DNA of 64,000 nucleotides. Origin: Massilia atriviolacea (GTDB lineage Bacteria > Pseudomonadota > Gammaproteobacteria > Burkholderiales > Burkholderiaceae_D). The translations under genes were made by a program, and so were the position numbers. The stretch covers positions 1-64,000 of the forward strand of contig NZ_RXLQ01000023.1 in NCBI RefSeq assembly GCF_003953935.1, read 5' to 3'. The notes beneath the pieces are model-generated. The model worked only from the letters and a program-made list of their open reading frames with translations, was not told where the DNA came from and did no database searches. Of the stretch, positions 62,489-64,000 are shown piece by piece (position 1 is the stretch's first letter; each line of letters begins with the position of its first letter).

Positions 62489-63214
62489 TCACTCCGACGC
62501 TCCCTGCAGGCGCGCGGCCAGCCTGGTCAGCTTGGCGGCGTAGGCCGGATCGGTGGCATAGCCGCCCTTGGCCAGGCCCTGGGCAAAGGCGCCGGCATCG
62601 CTGCCGGTGCCGATGGCGGCGGCGTAGCGCGGGTTGTCCAGCAACATCTGGGCGTAGTCGCGGAAAGCGGCGGCCTGGTCCGGATAGGCGCGGAAGCGCT
62701 CGGTTTTCCTGACGGCCGTGCCGTGTTCGTATTCGGTGGTGGCGTTGTCCGACACCTCGCCCTGCCAGCCGGGACCGGCCTTGATCCCGAACAGGTTGTG
62801 GGTGCTGGCGCCTTCGGGCTGGCGCAGCGGACGCTGGCCCCAGCCCGATTCCAGCGCGGCATGGGCCGACACCAGTTGCGGCGCCACGCCCAGGCGTTCG
62901 CCCGCTTCGCGCGCCCACGGGGCGATCTGGTCCAGAAAAGCTTGTTGTTCGGAACCTTCGGCAAAGGCCCCGCCGAGGCCGGCCGGGGAAACCTCGTTCT
63001 CCTGCAGGCGCGCCTGCAGCAGGCGGCCTTGCGGGCTGAGGGTGGACATGCCGCTGTCGGCGCTGCCCTGGCTGATGAAATCGGCGATCTCGTTTTGCAT
63101 CGACTGGTAGACGCCGCCGAAACCGGCGCCGCCGCCCAGCGCCGCCATCGGCCGCGTGGATGGGGTGGCCGCGGTCGGGCTGATGCCGGCGGTAGGGAAG
63201 TCAGCGTGCCTCAT
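62489..63214 (-). CDS. Flagellum-linked glucosaminidase/muramidase (detached FlgJ C-terminal domain)
   Basis: 241 residues. After an N-terminal linker (GGVYQSMQNEIADFISQGSA) comes a glucosaminidase-type domain (about 90-235): WAREAGERLGVAPQLVSAHA then ALESGWGQRPLR with catalytic Glu, HNLFGIKAGPGWQGE and the ERFRAYPDQAAAFRDYAQML stretch, as in FlgJ C-terminal domains. It would open the peptidoglycan for the rod. There is no obvious signal peptide, as in FlgJ, which is exported by the flagellar system. It overlaps flgN by 14 bases, so the gene belongs to the flgM-flgN operon rather than to flgB-L. Confidence 0.85.
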   Translation of the reverse strand: MRHADFPTAGISPTAATPSTRPMAALGGGAGFGGVYQSMQNEIADFISQGSADSGMSTLSPQGRLLQARLQENEVSPAGLGGAFAEGSEQQAFLDQIAPWAREAGERLGVAPQLVSAHAALESGWGQRPLRQPEGASTHNLFGIKAGPGWQGEVSDNATTEYEHGTAVRKTERFRAYPDQAAAFRDYAQMLLDNPRYAAAIGTGSDAGAFAQGLAKGGYATDPAYAAKLTRLAARLQGASE

Positions 63215-63629
63215 ACAGGGTCTCCTCGCCGTGCAGCACGCGCTGCATGATGGAAAATTGTTCGGTCAGCAAGGCGCTGTTGCGAACATTCAAGCGTTTG
63301 CATTCGATAACCAGTTGCTCCAGCGCCTGCCACGCGGCCGTCAGGGCCTCGCGCTGCGCTGCGGGCAGGGTGGCGATCAGGGTGTCCATGCCGGCCGTGG
63401 CGCCGCACAGGGCGCGCACCAGGGTGACGCGCTGCACCCGCCGCTGTTCCATGGCGTCGAGCAGGGGCGCCAGCAGCGCGGCCAGCTCGGTCAGTTCGGC
63501 GCTGCGGTGGCGCAGGGCGGCGTCGAACTGGCGGCCTAGCAGCGCCAGGATGTCCTGGCAGCTTGCCAGGTCGGCGCTGACGCCGGCGCTCAGCTTGCCG
63601 ATCGCCTGCTCGCGCGTCATGCGGCTCAT
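63201..63629 (-). CDS. flgN: Flagellar export chaperone FlgN
   Basis: 142 residues, all helical. The pattern of Leu/Ala heptads (FDAALRHRSAELTELAALLA) and the C-terminal LEQLVIECKRLNVRNSALLT then EQFSIMQRVLHGEETLY follows FlgN, the chaperone of FlgK and FlgL. It overlaps flgM by four bases (ATGA) and the muramidase gene by 14. Confidence 0.88.
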   Translation of the reverse strand: MSRMTREQAIGKLSAGVSADLASCQDILALLGRQFDAALRHRSAELTELAALLAPLLDAMEQRRVQRVTLVRALCGATAGMDTLIATLPAAQREALTAAWQALEQLVIECKRLNVRNSALLTEQFSIMQRVLHGEETLYEAR

Positions 63630-63913
63630 CCCTGGCCCCCGTGGAAGCGGGTGATCAGGCCGGCCAGGCGGGCCGGGTCGAACGGCAGCTCGCCCTTGGC
63701 CAGGGCGTCGCGCAGCTGGGCCACGCGCTCGTGGTCGATGTCGGGCATGGCGGCCAGCGCGGCCATGGCCGGCTGCAGCACTTCCGATTGCAGGGCGGCA
63801 GCGGGGGCGGCGACGCCGGCGCCGGCCGGCGTCTTGACGTCGGCCGCCACGGCGGCGCTGCTGCGCTGGATCGCCGCCGCGTCGGCGGACGCGCCGCCGG
63901 AAGAGATTTTCAT
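63626..63913 (-). CDS. flgM: Anti-sigma-28 factor FlgM
   Basis: 95 residues from ATG 63913, chosen because a GAGG lies seven bases upstream on the minus strand and the product then begins MKISSGG; the frame continues upstream to 63946. The C-terminal half (IDHERVAQLRDALAKGELPF then DPARLAGLITRFH) is the FlgM sigma-binding region. FlgM holds FliA (sigma-28) until it is exported through the finished hook. First of the flgM-flgN-muramidase group within the window. Confidence 0.9.
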   Translation of the reverse strand: MKISSGGASADAAAIQRSSAAVAADVKTPAGAGVAAPAAALQSEVLQPAMAALAAMPDIDHERVAQLRDALAKGELPFDPARLAGLITRFHGGQG

Positions 63914-63948
63914 GCGTGGACCTCGGCTTTTGGATTGGATCGTCATGA

Positions 63949-64000
63949 TTATTTGGCCCGGGCGTCGGCGCCCTGGACGTTCTTGAGTTTCTCGCGCAGC
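63949..64000 (-). CDS. C-terminal end of an unidentified gene upstream of flgM
   Basis: The minus strand reads LREKLKNVQGADARAK then TAA (63949-63951). Only 16 complete codons are in the window. Codon use fits the neighbours, and the position just upstream of flgM suggests another flagellar or chemotaxis gene, but it cannot be named. Confidence 0.45.
   Translation of the reverse strand, partial: LREKLKNVQGADARAK

Overview
The window is high-GC DNA from a betaproteobacterium. The gene content (glnE / yhdP / carbon-nitrogen hydrolase / tldD, the rimP-nusA-infB-rbfA-truB operon, a complete lateral flg operon, and many paralogous TonB-dependent receptors with a shared plug start) points to Oxalobacteraceae of the Massilia / Duganella / Janthinobacterium type. 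The taxonomic call is inference from gene content and protein style; no search was run.

Layout. 1-149: end of an IS5-type insertion sequence that abuts the stop codon of glnE. 150-9662: housekeeping (glnE on the minus strand; yhdP, nitrilase-family hydrolase and tldD on the plus strand). 9805-17504: a TonB-dependent receptor (TBDR), then a Phe/Tyr-rich leader peptide with a terminator in front of the DAHP synthase gene aroG, then a second TBDR. 17640-23923: an accessory island bounded by strong terminators. It holds an extra ispH behind an FNR-type box, two proteins I do not recognise, a polyprenyl diphosphate synthase and a convergent geranylgeranyl-reductase-like flavoprotein. Next comes a single RebB-type R-body protein and a 350-residue unknown. 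24003-29701: two more TBDRs. 30110-33728: an oligopeptide-type ABC importer with two permeases and a double ATPase, but no binding protein. 33831-39725: DedA-rhodanese fusion, glucokinase, a 305-bp inverted-repeat element, scpB and an unusually extended rluB. 40057-49221: the rimP-nusA-infB-rbfA-truB translation/transcription operon and typA. 49447-51462: small membrane proteins, including a divergent Lgt homologue, and a YCII-like protein. 51747-64000: the flagellar hook/basal-body genes flgBCDEFGHIJKL plus one extra gene on the minus strand, flgA divergent, and an flgM-flgN-muramidase operon in which the FlgJ hydrolase domain is a separate gene.

How they work together. The aroG leader looks like a transcription attenuator that reads charged tRNA-Phe/Tyr. 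The terpenoid island could make and hydrogenate a C20 or longer prenyl chain, probably when oxygen is limiting, but the acceptor and final product are not evident. The TBDRs and the peptide ABC transporter could form an outer-to-inner-membrane import route. The flagellar block is organised as a typical rod-hook-ring assembly line, with FlgJ split into two genes.

Most likely to be new: the aroG attenuator, the ispH / GGPP-type synthase / reductase island with its two unknown proteins and neighbouring RebB, and the family of short elements ending in ACCGGGGTCAGA.
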